Of a DNA stretch of 64,000 nt, positions 7,697 through 17,313 are shown piece by piece. Origin of the DNA: Saprospiraceae bacterium (GTDB lineage Bacteria; Bacteroidota; Bacteroidia; Chitinophagales; Saprospiraceae); NCBI GenBank assembly GCA_016713025.1, contig JADJPZ010000004.1, positions 1,860,001-1,924,000 of the forward strand. The letters are read 5' to 3'. The position numbers and the translations under genes were made by a program. A model generated the notes under the pieces. It made no database searches, was not told the origin of the DNA, and worked only from the letters and a program-made list of their open reading frames with translations. The stretch's first letter is position 1. Each line of letters starts with the position of its first letter.

Positions 7697-10600
7697 TCAT
7701 TTAACAGTTTTTAATGATCTGTAATACTCGTCTACCAATGTTTTATAATATGGTTTTAGAGAAGGTGAAACTGATTTATACATGTCTACTTCTGCCTGTC
7801 GCTTTTTCAGGTAATCCTGCAAAGCGGGTGGCAATTGTTTTCTTATTTCCTGAGCTGTTTCGGATTTTCTCTTATTGTCGAGTTCACGTTGTCTTTCTGC
7901 TTTTTCAGCTTCCAAAAGTCTGGTTTCAATGTCTTTCATCCTTTTCAGTGTTTCATTATTGAGACGTTTATTCACCAAATCGGTCTCAATTTTATCCATA
8001 TTATTCATTATTTCTTCAAGTTCCTTCGATCCTTTACCCTGCTCCTTTTTATCATTTTGCAATTCTTCAAGTGCTTTTCTCAATGCAGCTTGTCGGGCAG
8101 CAGCCTGTGCAAAGTCTTTTGCAGAAAGTCCATCTTTTCCATCCTTACCTTCCTTCCCATCTTTACCTTCCTTTCCTTCTTTACCAGGCTTTTTGCCTTT
8201 GTCCATTTTATCTTTCATTTTCTGCATCTCCTCCGATAATCCCTGTTGTCCTTCTGTTATTTTGTCCAATGGCTGCCCTCCCCCACTTTTTGAGCCTTTC
8301 CCACCAGGTTTGTTACATGAACCACTTCCGGGCGCACCGCCTGCTTGTTGTGCTTTGGCCAGTGACTCATTCATCATCAGTGCAAGATCGTTCAGATTTT
8401 TCATAGTACGTCTCTGTTTTTCCTGACTCTCCCCTATCAATCGCTCTTCCATTTCTGCCAGACCTTCTTTCATATTGTGCTTAATTTCAGCCACTTTATC
8501 CATTACAAAGGACTCAATATCAGCATTTCTGTTACTTAATGCCACCAGAGAGTCTTCGATTATCTTAAAGTCATTCTTAAGTTTAAACTGCTTTCTGATA
8601 GCTTCCGGATAAGCCGGTGTATTGACCATATAAGCATTGACTTCTTTAAAAAGTGCCTCCTGATCAAATGAAACTGTCACAAGATTTTCAAGTAGCTGTC
8701 TGATAGTCTTGACATCTTCACCAGCCTGATCTGAATCGCCGCCTTCCATAGCGTCTCCCATATCTTTGGCTTGTTGCTTCATTTTCTGGGCAGCTTTTTT
8801 CTGAGCTTTTGCTGCACCTGCATTATCTTTTTTATCAAGCTTATCTTTGCTTTGCTCCATATCTTTTTTGGCATCATCCATTTTCTCTTTGTTCTCTTTG
8901 CCCATATCTTTAGGAGGCGTAAGCTCTTTATTTTTTTTCTCCAGTTCTTCCTGCTTCTTTTTAAGTTCTTCGAGTGCCTTATTGAGTGCTTCCTGTTCTT
9001 TTTTCAATTCTTCAGGTGTCTTTTCCTTCTTTTCGGTCTGTTCTGCAAGTTTTTCCTGTTGCTCTGCAAGTTTTACGAGGTCTTTTATCTGGTCTTTGAC
9101 CTGTTTTTCCATCTCCAATTGTTTGTACAATTCGAGCATACGTTTCATTTCCTTTTCTTTAGTCTCACTATTCATTTCGAATTGTTCCAGCATTTGGACA
9201 GCATCTTCTTTTTCCAGTTCCTGAAGCAATTCCTGAATTTTATCCATCAACTCTTTTGTTTCAGGATCCAAAGCTTTTTCAAACAATTCCTGCAGTTTTT
9301 CTTGTTTTTGCTGAATTTCTTCTGGCTGTGTCTGGAATTCCTGTTGATTCTTTATATTCTCATCAAGCTTTTCCTTAGCTTTTTCCATTTTTTCGATGAG
9401 TTTCTTTTGCTCATTGAGCAATTTTTCCATTTCCTTTTTATCCTGCCATTTCAGGTCTTTGTCCTGAAGCAGCTTTTCTCTGAGTTTCTTCATATTTTCC
9501 TGAAGTTTATCCAGGTCTTTGAGAGCATCTTTCAACTGATCCTTGATAGCTTCATCATTTTGTTCGTCTTTAATCCTTATCTCCTCCAGTGTCGGCTTTT
9601 CATAGGTCATCATGCTGGTTTTTGCAGATTTTGAGCCATTGACACCGTCATTATCAAAGACTTCGAAATAAAATGAAAGTTTTTCTCCAGCCAAAAGATT
9701 TAGTTTTTTAATGTCAAATACATGATCAAACTGTATCTCTCTGCCTTCACTCTTTGTGAGTTTCAGGGATTGCAAAGGCATTTGAGTGCCGTCTTCTTTG
9801 GTTCTTACATAATTGAAAGAAAGGGTATTTAAACCGTAATCATCAGATGCGTTTCCAATAAAATACACCAGGCTATTATCCAGACTATCTACAATCTTTT
9901 CTGATGATATAGTGGGATACTGATCCTTGATGACGGAAATATTATATACAAGACTATCTGTTTCTGAGATATACCTGTTGGACATAAAAAGTTTGTACAC
10001 CTCATCGGAAATCGCTCTTTTTGTATACCTGAATCTGGTATCATCTCTTCTTTCAGTATTGATGGTTTTGGAGTTTTCTCCAAACGTCATGGAGATATTC
10101 TCAGTATGTAAGGCATCAAAAAGCCAGGTTAATTTTGTGCCTTCAGGCACCACCATATCACCGCTGTTTTGGATGATTTCATTTTTTCTGCCCAAATACG
10201 GAGGAAATACCATCTCCACACTAAAGTCAGTCAAATTGGGTTTTTCCAATACTTCCAAGGAATAGGGAGTGGAGATCACTGTCCCTGACTGCAGAAAAAA
10301 CTTTATATCTTTTTGCACATTTCTGAAAGTATATGAAAATTCATCTGCACTTTCTTTTTCCATTTTATACTGAAAGTCATCCATTGTTACAAAGACTTCA
10401 TTGGGAATCACACTACCTTCCACCTTCATTCTTAAAGTATAATCCTGATACTGAACTACTTTCAACTCATTTTCATCGATGTTGTAAGAAAAAGGTGCTG
10501 CCTTAGCATAATGTTTATTATTGTTTATAAGCCTTTCAGTGCTGTCTTTGATGATGCTTGGCGCAGCAAAAAGTATAAAAGTCAGGATCAGGAATGGAGG

Positions 10601-11092
10601 TACAGCGTATCGCAAATATCTGCGGTTGGTATTCAGATCAATGGCTGATTTGAAGGGTACGAGTTTGATTGCATTGGTCTTTTGAGCTATGCTCGCTTCA
10701 ATAAGTGCCATATTTTGCTCTGTAGACTCTTGTTTTTTGAGCTGCAATATATTGAGCAACTTATCTTTGACGTCAGTAAAATGGTCTCCAATGATCAAAG
10801 CTGCATCTTCATGAGATATCGTTTTGCCAAGATTAAAGTACTTTGTCAATGGGTCAATAACCCACAATCCAAAGCCACCAATAGTAGCTCCAAGAAAAGA
10901 ATAAAACAAGAACTTTCGCACACCTGTACTAAAATAGAAAAAATATTCGAGCAATGTGAATGAAAGAAATATAGCCAATACAATAGCTATTGTAATCAGA
11001 CTACCTTTGATAAGTTTATTTACATAGTATTTTCTTATGAATTGATCCAGTTTTTCTATCAACTGGTTATAACTGCTATTGTTAATACTCAT
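7697..11092 (-). CDS. DUF4175 large membrane-anchored coiled-coil protein
   Basis: 1131 aa. Hydrophobic segments near residues 28-52, 60-80 and about 157-175 (PPFLILTFILFAAPSI) precede a beta-rich periplasmic-type region. From about 500 to 780 comes a long charged coiled coil rich in Lys, Glu and Gln (runs such as KELEKKNKEL), then a Gly/Ser/Lys linker (GGQPLDKITEGQQGL, KKPGKEGKEGKDGKEGKDGK) and more helix to the end. This matches the DUF4175 family of Bacteroidota, whose function is unknown. The KEGKDG repeats look like a replication-slippage tract. It stands alone between ybeY/rsbW and a frameshifted small gene. Long ORFs on the opposite strand only reflect its codon bias. Confidence 0.8.
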   Translation of the reverse strand: MSINNSSYNQLIEKLDQFIRKYYVNKLIKGSLITIAIVLAIFLSFTLLEYFFYFSTGVRKFLFYSFLGATIGGFGLWVIDPLTKYFNLGKTISHEDAALIIGDHFTDVKDKLLNILQLKKQESTEQNMALIEASIAQKTNAIKLVPFKSAIDLNTNRRYLRYAVPPFLILTFILFAAPSIIKDSTERLINNNKHYAKAAPFSYNIDENELKVVQYQDYTLRMKVEGSVIPNEVFVTMDDFQYKMEKESADEFSYTFRNVQKDIKFFLQSGTVISTPYSLEVLEKPNLTDFSVEMVFPPYLGRKNEIIQNSGDMVVPEGTKLTWLFDALHTENISMTFGENSKTINTERRDDTRFRYTKRAISDEVYKLFMSNRYISETDSLVYNISVIKDQYPTISSEKIVDSLDNSLVYFIGNASDDYGLNTLSFNYVRTKEDGTQMPLQSLKLTKSEGREIQFDHVFDIKKLNLLAGEKLSFYFEVFDNDGVNGSKSAKTSMMTYEKPTLEEIRIKDEQNDEAIKDQLKDALKDLDKLQENMKKLREKLLQDKDLKWQDKKEMEKLLNEQKKLIEKMEKAKEKLDENIKNQQEFQTQPEEIQQKQEKLQELFEKALDPETKELMDKIQELLQELEKEDAVQMLEQFEMNSETKEKEMKRMLELYKQLEMEKQVKDQIKDLVKLAEQQEKLAEQTEKKEKTPEELKKEQEALNKALEELKKKQEELEKKNKELTPPKDMGKENKEKMDDAKKDMEQSKDKLDKKDNAGAAKAQKKAAQKMKQQAKDMGDAMEGGDSDQAGEDVKTIRQLLENLVTVSFDQEALFKEVNAYMVNTPAYPEAIRKQFKLKNDFKIIEDSLVALSNRNADIESFVMDKVAEIKHNMKEGLAEMEERLIGESQEKQRRTMKNLNDLALMMNESLAKAQQAGGAPGSGSCNKPGGKGSKSGGGQPLDKITEGQQGLSEEMQKMKDKMDKGKKPGKEGKEGKDGKEGKDGKDGLSAKDFAQAAARQAALRKALEELQNDKKEQGKGSKELEEIMNNMDKIETDLVNKRLNNETLKRMKDIETRLLEAEKAERQRELDNKRKSETAQEIRKQLPPALQDYLKKRQAEVDMYKSVSPSLKPYYKTLVDEYYRSLKTVK

Positions 11093-11574
11093 GCTTCAAT
11101 TTTACCCTTTGCACAATAAAATACTTCACTTTGTTTCATTAGTTTTATACACCAATAAGGGTTTTCAAAAACTAAAAAAACTTAACATCAAAACCTTATA
11201 AATCGTTCATTATACAGAACTTTGATATAAAAAAAGCCAGATTTCTTTTACCAAACTTTCAAAATCGTCGTAAGTTATGGTATTTTTTACAATATGTCAA
11301 GACCCACACTAAAATTTCTAGATATTAGAATTTGGTTTTGAGAAAAAAATTGGTCTCTAAATCTGAAAATAATGATCTACAACACTAAGGTCTTTCAATG
11401 TAACTCAGGGTACATATCTTTAATTAATATCACTTACTTTTGCCGAAAATTCAGCTCAAAAAACTTTTGAGTTGAACAAATATGATCAAACGTAGTGGTA
11501 AGTCCTGACGTAATATCTAAGTGCCTTCTTATCCATAACTTTATCAAATTCAACAACTTAACAAAATTTAAAAA
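11093..11574. other. Intergenic region, upstream of both flanking genes
   Basis: 482 bp of AT-rich sequence between two divergent genes. It must hold both promoters, but no -33/-7 pair stands out. I see no RNA gene, repeat or conserved ORF. Confidence 0.5.
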
Positions 11575-11820
11575 ATGAGCGAAAAAAAATTCTGGAATGA
11601 CTTGCCCTTACTGATAATTGCAAGCCTTACATTGGGTTTGGCACCATTTTTCCGGAGCCACATATATGGGGAAAACTCAAATGGATAGCAGGTGGGGCTA
11701 ATGGTATGCAACTTATGGATTGGTTTGATTTTTGCCATGTATGGTATCCCATGGGTACTATTGATCAGAGTTTTAACTCTGAAAGCAATCGATTATTTCA
11801 AAAGCAACAATCAAGTTTAA
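11575..11820 (+). pseudogene. Small membrane protein gene broken by two compensating frameshifts
   Basis: From ATG 11575 the frame reads MSEKKFWNDLPLLIIASLTL and then GLAPF. It continues in a second frame as PEPHIWGKLKWIAGGANGM with QLMDWFDF, and returns to the first frame as AMYGIPWVLLIRVLTLKAID to TAA 11818-11820. A roughly 81-residue protein with two hydrophobic helices results if one T is added to the T5 run at 11647-11651 and one removed from the T5 run at 11729-11733. The pieces match a small Bacteroidota membrane protein family, sometimes labelled RND transporter without support. Both lesions lie in homopolymers, so sequencing error is as likely as decay. No function is known. Confidence 0.65.
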
Positions 11821-11880
11821 CAAATAGGTCGTGTTTGTTTAAAATTTTCATCATCTCGCTCAGACCAAAAAATCAAACGA

Positions 11881-13200
11881 TCATAACATCTGATCGACTA
11901 CCCTACCGTACAAATCATATTCTTCTGCATCGGTGATCTCCACAAAAGCAAAATCTCCCAAACGAACAAAATTATCTTGAGCATTGACCAGTACTTCATT
12001 GTCCACTTCCGGCGAATCATATTCTGTACGACCGATGAAATATTCTCCTTCCTTTCTGTCAAATAGTACCCTAAATATTTTACCGACCTTTGCCTGATTA
12101 TGATCCCATGAGATCGATTGTTGTAGCTCCATTATCCTATTGGCCCTTTCGGCTTTTTCTTCAGCGGAAAGGTCATCTGCCAGCAGAAATCCACTGGTAT
12201 CCTCTTCGTGAGAATACTGAAATACACCGACCCTATCAAATCGCATTTCCCGGACAAAATCACACATTTCCTGAAACTCTGATTCTGTTTCGCCAGGAAA
12301 TCCGACCAAAAATGTGGTACGTATAGCAATATCGGGTACGACAGATTTGGCATACTCAATCAACTCTTTTTGCTCCTGTCTGGTGGTCTGTCTTTTCATA
12401 CGCTCCAGCACGCTATCCGCAGCATGCTGAAGAGGGATGTCGAGATAGTTGCATACTTTGGGCTGAGCGGCCATAGTGTCAAAAATCTCTATTGGAAATT
12501 TGCTCGGATAGGCATAGTGCAGTCGTATCCATTCGATACCTTCTACCTCACAAAGAGCATCCAACAACTCAGGAAGTGCTCTTTTTTTGTACAGATCCAG
12601 TCCATAGTAGGTAAGTTCCTGAGCTATGAGTACCAGCTCTTTGACCCCAATGGAAGCAAAATGTTTAGCCTCGGTAACCAGTGATTCTATGGTACGCGAT
12701 ATATGTTTGCCCCGCATCAGTGGGATGGCACAAAATGAACAAGTCCTGTTGCACCCTTCGGATATTTTCATATACGCAAAATGCTGTGGCGTAGTAAGTG
12801 TTCGCTCTCCTATGAGTTCGTGTTTGTAATCTGCATTGAGTTTGGCCAATAAACCAGGTAGCTCCAAAGTGCCAAAATAAGCGTCAACTTCGGGTATTTC
12901 TTTTTCAAGGTCGTCTTTATATCTCTGTGAGAGGCAACCTGTCACATATAATTTATCAATTCTACCCTGTGATTTGATATCGGCATATTGCACTATGGTA
13001 TTGATAGACTCTTCTTTGGCCAGGTCTATAAATCCACAGGTATTAATGATAATGATATTGGCATCATCATTGCTTTCATGCATTACTTCGAAATCATTGG
13101 CTTTGAGCTGAGTGATGAGGTTTTCAGAGTCTACGAGATTTTTGGAGCACCCTAATGTGATGACGTTGACTTTATCTTGTCTGAGAGTTTTTGTCTTCAT
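11881..13200 (-). CDS. rimO: Ribosomal protein S12 methylthiotransferase RimO
   Basis: 439 aa. A radical-SAM enzyme that adds a methylthio group to Asp of ribosomal protein S12. The N-terminal MTTase domain begins VNVITLGCSKNLVDSE and has two more cysteines (NTCGFID and VTGCLSQRY) for the auxiliary 4Fe-4S cluster. The radical-SAM motif CNRTCSFCAIPLMRGKH lies near residue 153, and a TRAM domain closes the protein (about 370-439). The CSKN and MRGKHISR signatures separate RimO from MiaB. It is a single gene; a terminator of the CBS gene lies 64 bp upstream of its start. Confidence 0.95.
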   Translation of the reverse strand: MKTKTLRQDKVNVITLGCSKNLVDSENLITQLKANDFEVMHESNDDANIIIINTCGFIDLAKEESINTIVQYADIKSQGRIDKLYVTGCLSQRYKDDLEKEIPEVDAYFGTLELPGLLAKLNADYKHELIGERTLTTPQHFAYMKISEGCNRTCSFCAIPLMRGKHISRTIESLVTEAKHFASIGVKELVLIAQELTYYGLDLYKKRALPELLDALCEVEGIEWIRLHYAYPSKFPIEIFDTMAAQPKVCNYLDIPLQHAADSVLERMKRQTTRQEQKELIEYAKSVVPDIAIRTTFLVGFPGETESEFQEMCDFVREMRFDRVGVFQYSHEEDTSGFLLADDLSAEEKAERANRIMELQQSISWDHNQAKVGKIFRVLFDRKEGEYFIGRTEYDSPEVDNEVLVNAQDNFVRLGDFAFVEITDAEEYDLYGRVVDQML

Positions 13201-13263
13201 TTATCTTATTGAGCCGCAAAAATAGGATTTATAAACTCAAAAAGGTAATCACCTAAAATAAAA

Positions 13264-13294
13264 AAAGAGGCTTCACCTTTTATGACGCCTCTTT
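13264..13294 (-). terminator. Rho-independent terminator after the CBS gene
   Basis: Minus strand AAAGAGGC pairs with GCCTCTTT around a 15-nt loop and is followed by a T run (ttttttattt). It sits 80 bp past the stop of the CBS protein gene and insulates rimO. Confidence 0.8.
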
Positions 13295-13373
13295 AAAATC
13301 AAAACAATTAGATCAACAATCTATACTTCTAAACTTTTAGTATGATTAAAGCCAAAAAGCTGAAATACCTTTC

Positions 13374-13799
13374 CTATACGTTGTACAATTTTAACAAATA
13401 TAGCAGTAAATCTGTCGTCGTTACGATTCCGACTATATCGTCTCCATCCATCACTGGCAAAGCATGATAGGATCCTAAACTCAAAATCTCTGCTGCTTCT
13501 TTAATGGTGTCATCATGCTGTATCGTGTTAACACTTTTTGTCATCACATGACCTACTGTAAGTACATCAAAAAAATCTGCGCTAACAAATTCACCGGCAC
13601 CTGCCTCCATGTATTTTATCCTGTCCATATCTGCCTTTGAAATAATCCCGACAAGGTTTTTACCTTTTTTGACGGGAATATGCCTGACTGCGTATTTGGA
13701 CATAATTTCTCTTGCTTCTTTCAGTACCTGACTCTGCTCTAAACATATAGGGTTATCTGTCATTATCAAAGAAATTCTGTCTTCAACTCTTGGCTTCAT
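13374..13799 (-). CDS. Two-CBS-domain protein
   Basis: 141 aa made of a pair of CBS domains (about 8-60 and 78-138). They carry the recurring IPVKKGKNLVGIISKADMDR and LPVMDGDDIVGIVTTTDLLL patterns. CBS pairs bind adenosine nucleotides and act as energy or redox sensors; stand-alone pairs often regulate other proteins. It is related to the CBS protein at 16827-17264 on the other side of a two-component pair. A TGAC-N4-GTCA palindrome and an ATGAT-N4-ATCAT palindrome lie 50-84 bp before its start codon, so control by a CRP-type regulator is likely (inference). Confidence 0.85.
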   Translation of the reverse strand: MKPRVEDRISLIMTDNPICLEQSQVLKEAREIMSKYAVRHIPVKKGKNLVGIISKADMDRIKYMEAGAGEFVSADFFDVLTVGHVMTKSVNTIQHDDTIKEAAEILSLGSYHALPVMDGDDIVGIVTTTDLLLYLLKLYNV

Positions 13800-13848
13800 G
13801 CTCTGTGTTTACGGTAGCAAAATTAAGAAACCTCTTAATAATGGCCAA

Positions 13849-13860
13849 TGACAGACGTCA
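13849..13860. promoter_or_regulatory. TGAC-N4-GTCA palindrome, candidate CRP-type operator
   Basis: TGACAGACGTCA is a 4-4-4 inverted repeat about 55 bp upstream of the CBS start at 13799. The spacing is that of FNR/HcpR-like operators. It shares TGAC-N4-GTCA with the site at 16761-16774. Confidence 0.45.
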
Positions 13861-13869
13861 GGCAAGACT

Positions 13870-13883
13870 ATGATCTAAATCAT
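13870..13883. promoter_or_regulatory. ATGAT-N4-ATCAT palindrome, FNR-box-like
   Basis: ATGATCTAAATCAT is a perfect 5-4-5 inverted repeat, one base per arm away from the FNR box TTGAT-N4-ATCAA. It lies 10 bp from the TGAC-N4-GTCA site and 71 bp upstream of the CBS start. Confidence 0.4.
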
Positions 13884-14190
13884 CTAATTGTAAACTCAAA
13901 ATCAAAAAAATGCAAATAGGACACCTATATCATTGATTATCTATCTATTAATATATATCAGTGTCGTTTATAAGTATGTATGAAACCTTAAAAATATACT
14001 GCTACTAAATGAGCCTGCTCCGAAAACAATTATTTTTTGATAATCAACCATTTTTTACCAAATCCCATACCTGATCGGCAGTCAGGCCTAATGCCTAAAG
14101 GGATACGTTTGATTATCAATGTCGTAGAAATAAATATTTTCTATCAAAGACTCTTCAGATTGAACCCATAATTGTAGTATTTTTATGAGG

Positions 14191-15237
14191 TCATTGTGGC
14201 AAATTTTTCAATTTATCAATTTTCAATAATTCGATCCTGTTGTCGTCTATTGATATGAGTCCTTCACTCTTAAAATCCGACAGGGTCCTGATTGTAGTTT
14301 CTTTGGCTGTGCCGGCAAGGCTGGCGATATCATCGCGCAGCACAGACATGTTGGTCGAATGTTTGGACTCGCTGAATTTCAAAAGAGCATTAGCAACTCT
14401 TTTTCTAACTGATGAGTAAGCCATCTCGATCAATAGCCTTTCGGTTTCTTCTGATTGATTGGCCAGCATTTTTATAAATTTGGCAGAAAACTCCCTGTTA
14501 TTAAACAGTAGAAGGGTAAAATCTTCGATGGGTATGAGCCGGAGTTCGCATTCGTCCAATGCAGCCACTGTATCATGATATTTTTCACCTTTCAGCAAAG
14601 GCAGATAGCCAAAAAAATCTCCCTGCGAATAAATATTAGTAGTAAATTCTTTTCCAAAGTCATTGACCTGATAAGACTTCAGGCTCCCCGAAGATACGAA
14701 ATATAACCATTTTGGGTATTGACCTACTTCATATATAAGATCCTTTTTGTGATATTTTCTGGCCTCCCTGTTTTCAGACAGTTTGTCAAATTCTTTTTGA
14801 GCTTTGGCTTCATACATAAATCTCTGTAGACCGGCTCCGGATTTTTCAAAAGAAATTTTTATTCTTGCACTCTTTTTGAGTCTGATTTCTAAAGTATCGA
14901 GGAGCTGAACATCATCATAAGGTTTGGTGATGTAATCATCAGCTCCTAATCCCATCCCTCTCCTGAAATCTTCTTTTTCTGTTTTTGCTGTCAAAAAAAT
15001 AAAAGGTATATCCATAGTTGAAGGCTGATTTGACAAGATCCTCAATACACCAAAACCGTCCAACTCCGGCATCATAATATCACATAAGATCAAATCAGGT
15101 ATAATTTCCATGGCTTTTGTAGCGCCAATTTTTCCATTTTCGGCAGTCACCACCTGATAGCCGGAAAGTTCAAGTAATTCAGCAATATTTTCTCTTACAT
15201 CTTTATTATCTTCAATTACTAATATTTTTACTTCCAT
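14191..15237 (-). CDS. Response regulator: receiver fused to CRP/FNR-type regulator
   Basis: 348 aa. The receiver domain (1-120) begins KILVIEDNKDVREN and has the phosphorylation site in LCDIMMPELDG (Asp53) and the ITKPYDD lysine. A cyclic-nucleotide-binding-like beta-barrel (about 150-255, with SGSLKSYQVNDFGKEF and QGDFFGYLPLL) follows, then a CRP winged helix (about 270-340) with recognition helix GTAKETTIRTLSDFK. No cysteine cluster for FeS binding is seen, so phosphorylation by the neighbouring kinase is the likely input. The E-x-x-x-R pattern in the helix fits a CRP-family operator. The kinase gene ends 75 bp upstream on the same strand. Probable targets are the TGAC-N4-GTCA sites nearby (inference). 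Confidence 0.88.
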   Translation of the reverse strand: MEVKILVIEDNKDVRENIAELLELSGYQVVTAENGKIGATKAMEIIPDLILCDIMMPELDGFGVLRILSNQPSTMDIPFIFLTAKTEKEDFRRGMGLGADDYITKPYDDVQLLDTLEIRLKKSARIKISFEKSGAGLQRFMYEAKAQKEFDKLSENREARKYHKKDLIYEVGQYPKWLYFVSSGSLKSYQVNDFGKEFTTNIYSQGDFFGYLPLLKGEKYHDTVAALDECELRLIPIEDFTLLLFNNREFSAKFIKMLANQSEETERLLIEMAYSSVRKRVANALLKFSESKHSTNMSVLRDDIASLAGTAKETTIRTLSDFKSEGLISIDDNRIELLKIDKLKNLPQ

Positions 15238-15312
15238 GTATTATTAATTCGATTTTGTTATAAGTCCAATTTTAAGCAAAAAAATGTCGGAATATTATTA
15301 TCCACTTACATT

Positions 15313-16604
15313 CTATTCAATGGGTTTTTGATAATTGTTTTTTATTTTTACGGTAAAAGTGGAACCAAGATACATTTTACTTTCAAAAGTAATCATTCCT
15401 TCCAGAATTTCTGCATATTTTTTTACAATATTTAATCCTAGTCCTGTTCCTTCTATATTGACGGCGTTTGAAGCCCTAAAAAAGCGATCACAAAGATGTT
15501 TTTGATCTTCATCCGGTATACCAATGCCATTATCCTTTACTTTAAAAATGACATAATCCGGTGACACTTCCAAATTGCATACTATGACACCATCATCATG
15601 AGTGTATTTTATGGCATTGGAAATCAGGTTTATCATGATGTTTTTAAGGATTTTTCTATCGGACTTCACTTTATCATTGTCGATATCATTTTCTTTTCCT
15701 TTATCAATGCTTATAATTTGATGGGGTTTGTAAATTGGTTTAAGCTCGTCAAGGACTTCTTCACATAGCACCATGGGATTAAAAATTTCCTGAGAAGTAT
15801 TGATTTTGCCTTCTTCGAGTTTGTTCAGTGACAGAAAATCATTGAGTATTCCCGTAAGGTGTGTGACAGAGGACTTTATTTTTGTGATATGTTTTTCTCT
15901 TTGTTGTTGTTGATCCTTGTCGGAATATCTTCCAATGAGTGATACTGAAGATAAAATAGTGGCAAGAGGGGTTCTGAATTCATGTGAAGCCATAGACACA
16001 AACCTTGATTTTAATTCACCGAGTTCTCTTTCTTTTGCCAGGCTTTTTTCAAGTTCGATTTCCCTTATCTGTAGCAGGTTTTGAGCTTTAATTTTATCAT
16101 TTATTTCGGCTTCAAGTTTTTTATTGAGAGAAAGCAGTTGATTTACAGCACCTTCCAATTCGTTGGTTCTGTCAATCACTTTATTTTCCAAAATTTCATT
16201 CATAGCTCTTAGTTGGTTTTCTGCGTTTTTTATCTCAGATAGATCATGGATAAAACCGGTATAAATTTTCCTTTCTTCCAGATCAATTTCTATTACTGCC
16301 AACCAAAAAGGAAAAAGTTCTCCATCTTTTTCTTGCCCTCAACTTCTCTGCCTATACCAATAATTCTGGCTTCCTTAGTATATTGATATCTTTCCATGTA
16401 CTGGTCATGATGGCGACTATGATGGAAAGGCATAAGCATGTTTACATTTTTCCCTATTATATCTTCTTTAGAATAACCGAATAATTTACATGCTGCGCGA
16501 TTGACTTCTTCGATAATACCTTTTTGATTGATGGTGATAATACCGTCCACAGCAGCATCAAATATAGCCTTAAGTTTAATCTCACTCTCTCTACCGCGTT
16601 CCAT
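15313..16604 (-). pseudogene. PAS-domain histidine kinase with a single frameshift
   Basis: Two adjoining frames encode one kinase. The first (16604 to about 16330) carries a FixL-like PAS domain (AIFDAAVDGIITINQKG, CKLFGYSKEDIIGKNV, MPFHHSRHHDQY). The second carries the rest of the PAS, a coiled coil, HisKA with SMASHEFRTPLATILSS, and HATPase_c with an N-box (MINLISNAIKYTHDDG), DNGIGIP and GTGLGLNIV. Adding one base to the T5 run at 16327-16331 joins the frames as GKKKDGELFPFWLAVIEI, a normal PAS end. The kinase is probably functional in the cell and the shift a consensus error, but real loss cannot be excluded. With the receiver-CRP gene downstream it forms a two-component pair. There is no membrane helix, so it is cytosolic. 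Confidence 0.82.
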
Positions 16605-16760
16605 ATTATGTTATTTTGTCAAACTTATTATTCGTAAAAGTGTAAACAATTATGTTTTATGAAGGGAGTAAAATATAATTGCAGGAATATTGAAATCATA
16701 GAAATATAATACTTTCTATTACTGCGTAGAACCCGAAAAAAATCATAATCATGAAGACTA

Positions 16761-16774
16761 ATGACATAGGTCAT
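16761..16774. promoter_or_regulatory. ATGAC-N4-GTCAT palindrome, candidate CRP-type operator
   Basis: ATGACATAGGTCAT is a perfect 5-4-5 inverted repeat between the divergent kinase and CBS genes. Its centre lies 59 bp before the ATG at 16827. A TGATCTTTG -7-like box at 16796-16804 would place the operator near -43, the class II activator position. Confidence 0.55.
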
Positions 16775-16826
16775 ATGCAAGTAAATTTAAATAATTGATC
16801 TTTGGCACAAATTTAAACAATTTAAT

Positions 16827-17264
16827 ATGAATCTACTTAACTCTGTTTCAAGTATTATGACACCAAATCCTATTTGTGTAAACAGCAAGGATACTTTGAC
16901 TGTGGTAGACAAGTTGTTGAAGGAGCACCGAATACATCATTTACCGGTGATTTCTGATGGCAAATTAGTAGGAATGGTAAGTAAATCCGATTTTCTTTTT
17001 TTCCGAAGAGGCTTTTCTGATGAAAATTCCAAACTGGAAGATGAGGTAAGGATGAATAATTTTACAGTAAAAGACATCATGACCAGGAGGTTGGCTAAAC
17101 TTGAGCCAACTGATAAGATCAATGTAGCGCTGGAAGTATTTAAAGAGAATCTCTTTCATGCCCTTCCTGTGGTTGAAGGCGACAAAATAGTTGGAATTGT
17201 ATCTACATTTGATATAATAAAAAGACTTGCTATAGACGCTGAAGCCACCGCTGCATACGAATAA
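16827..17264 (+). CDS. Two-CBS-domain protein
   Basis: 145 aa with two CBS domains (about 8-58 and 75-137): SIMTPNPICVNSKDTL with LPVISDGKLVGMVSKSDFLF, then DIMTRRLAKLEPTDKI with LPVVEGDKIVGIVSTFDII. It is an adenine-nucleotide sensing module of the kind linked to stress and energy control. It is followed 49 bp later by the UspA fusion, probably as an operon. It lies divergent from the histidine kinase, with a TGAC-N4-GTCA palindrome between them. It is a paralogue of the protein at 13374-13799. Confidence 0.87.
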   Translation: MNLLNSVSSIMTPNPICVNSKDTLTVVDKLLKEHRIHHLPVISDGKLVGMVSKSDFLFFRRGFSDENSKLEDEVRMNNFTVKDIMTRRLAKLEPTDKINVALEVFKENLFHALPVVEGDKIVGIVSTFDIIKRLAIDAEATAAYE

Positions 17265-17313
17265 TCAGTCAGGATGTGCAGGCTTTTGGTTATTGAGTTT
17301 AAAATTATGTGCG

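Larger units (their letters stand above)
13800..14190. other. Intergenic region with palindromic operators
   Basis: 391 bp between the CBS gene and the upstream regulator gene. It holds the two CRP/FNR-like palindromes annotated separately. It also has TTGATAATCAA near 14038 and its inverse TTGATTATCAA near 14109, which could form the arms of a loop. No ORF or RNA gene was recognised. Confidence 0.5.

Noticed and set aside
8771..9634. Long plus-strand ORF rich in Phe and Leu
   Set aside because: It is the antisense of the Lys/Glu-rich coiled coil of the DUF4175 protein, a codon-bias artefact.
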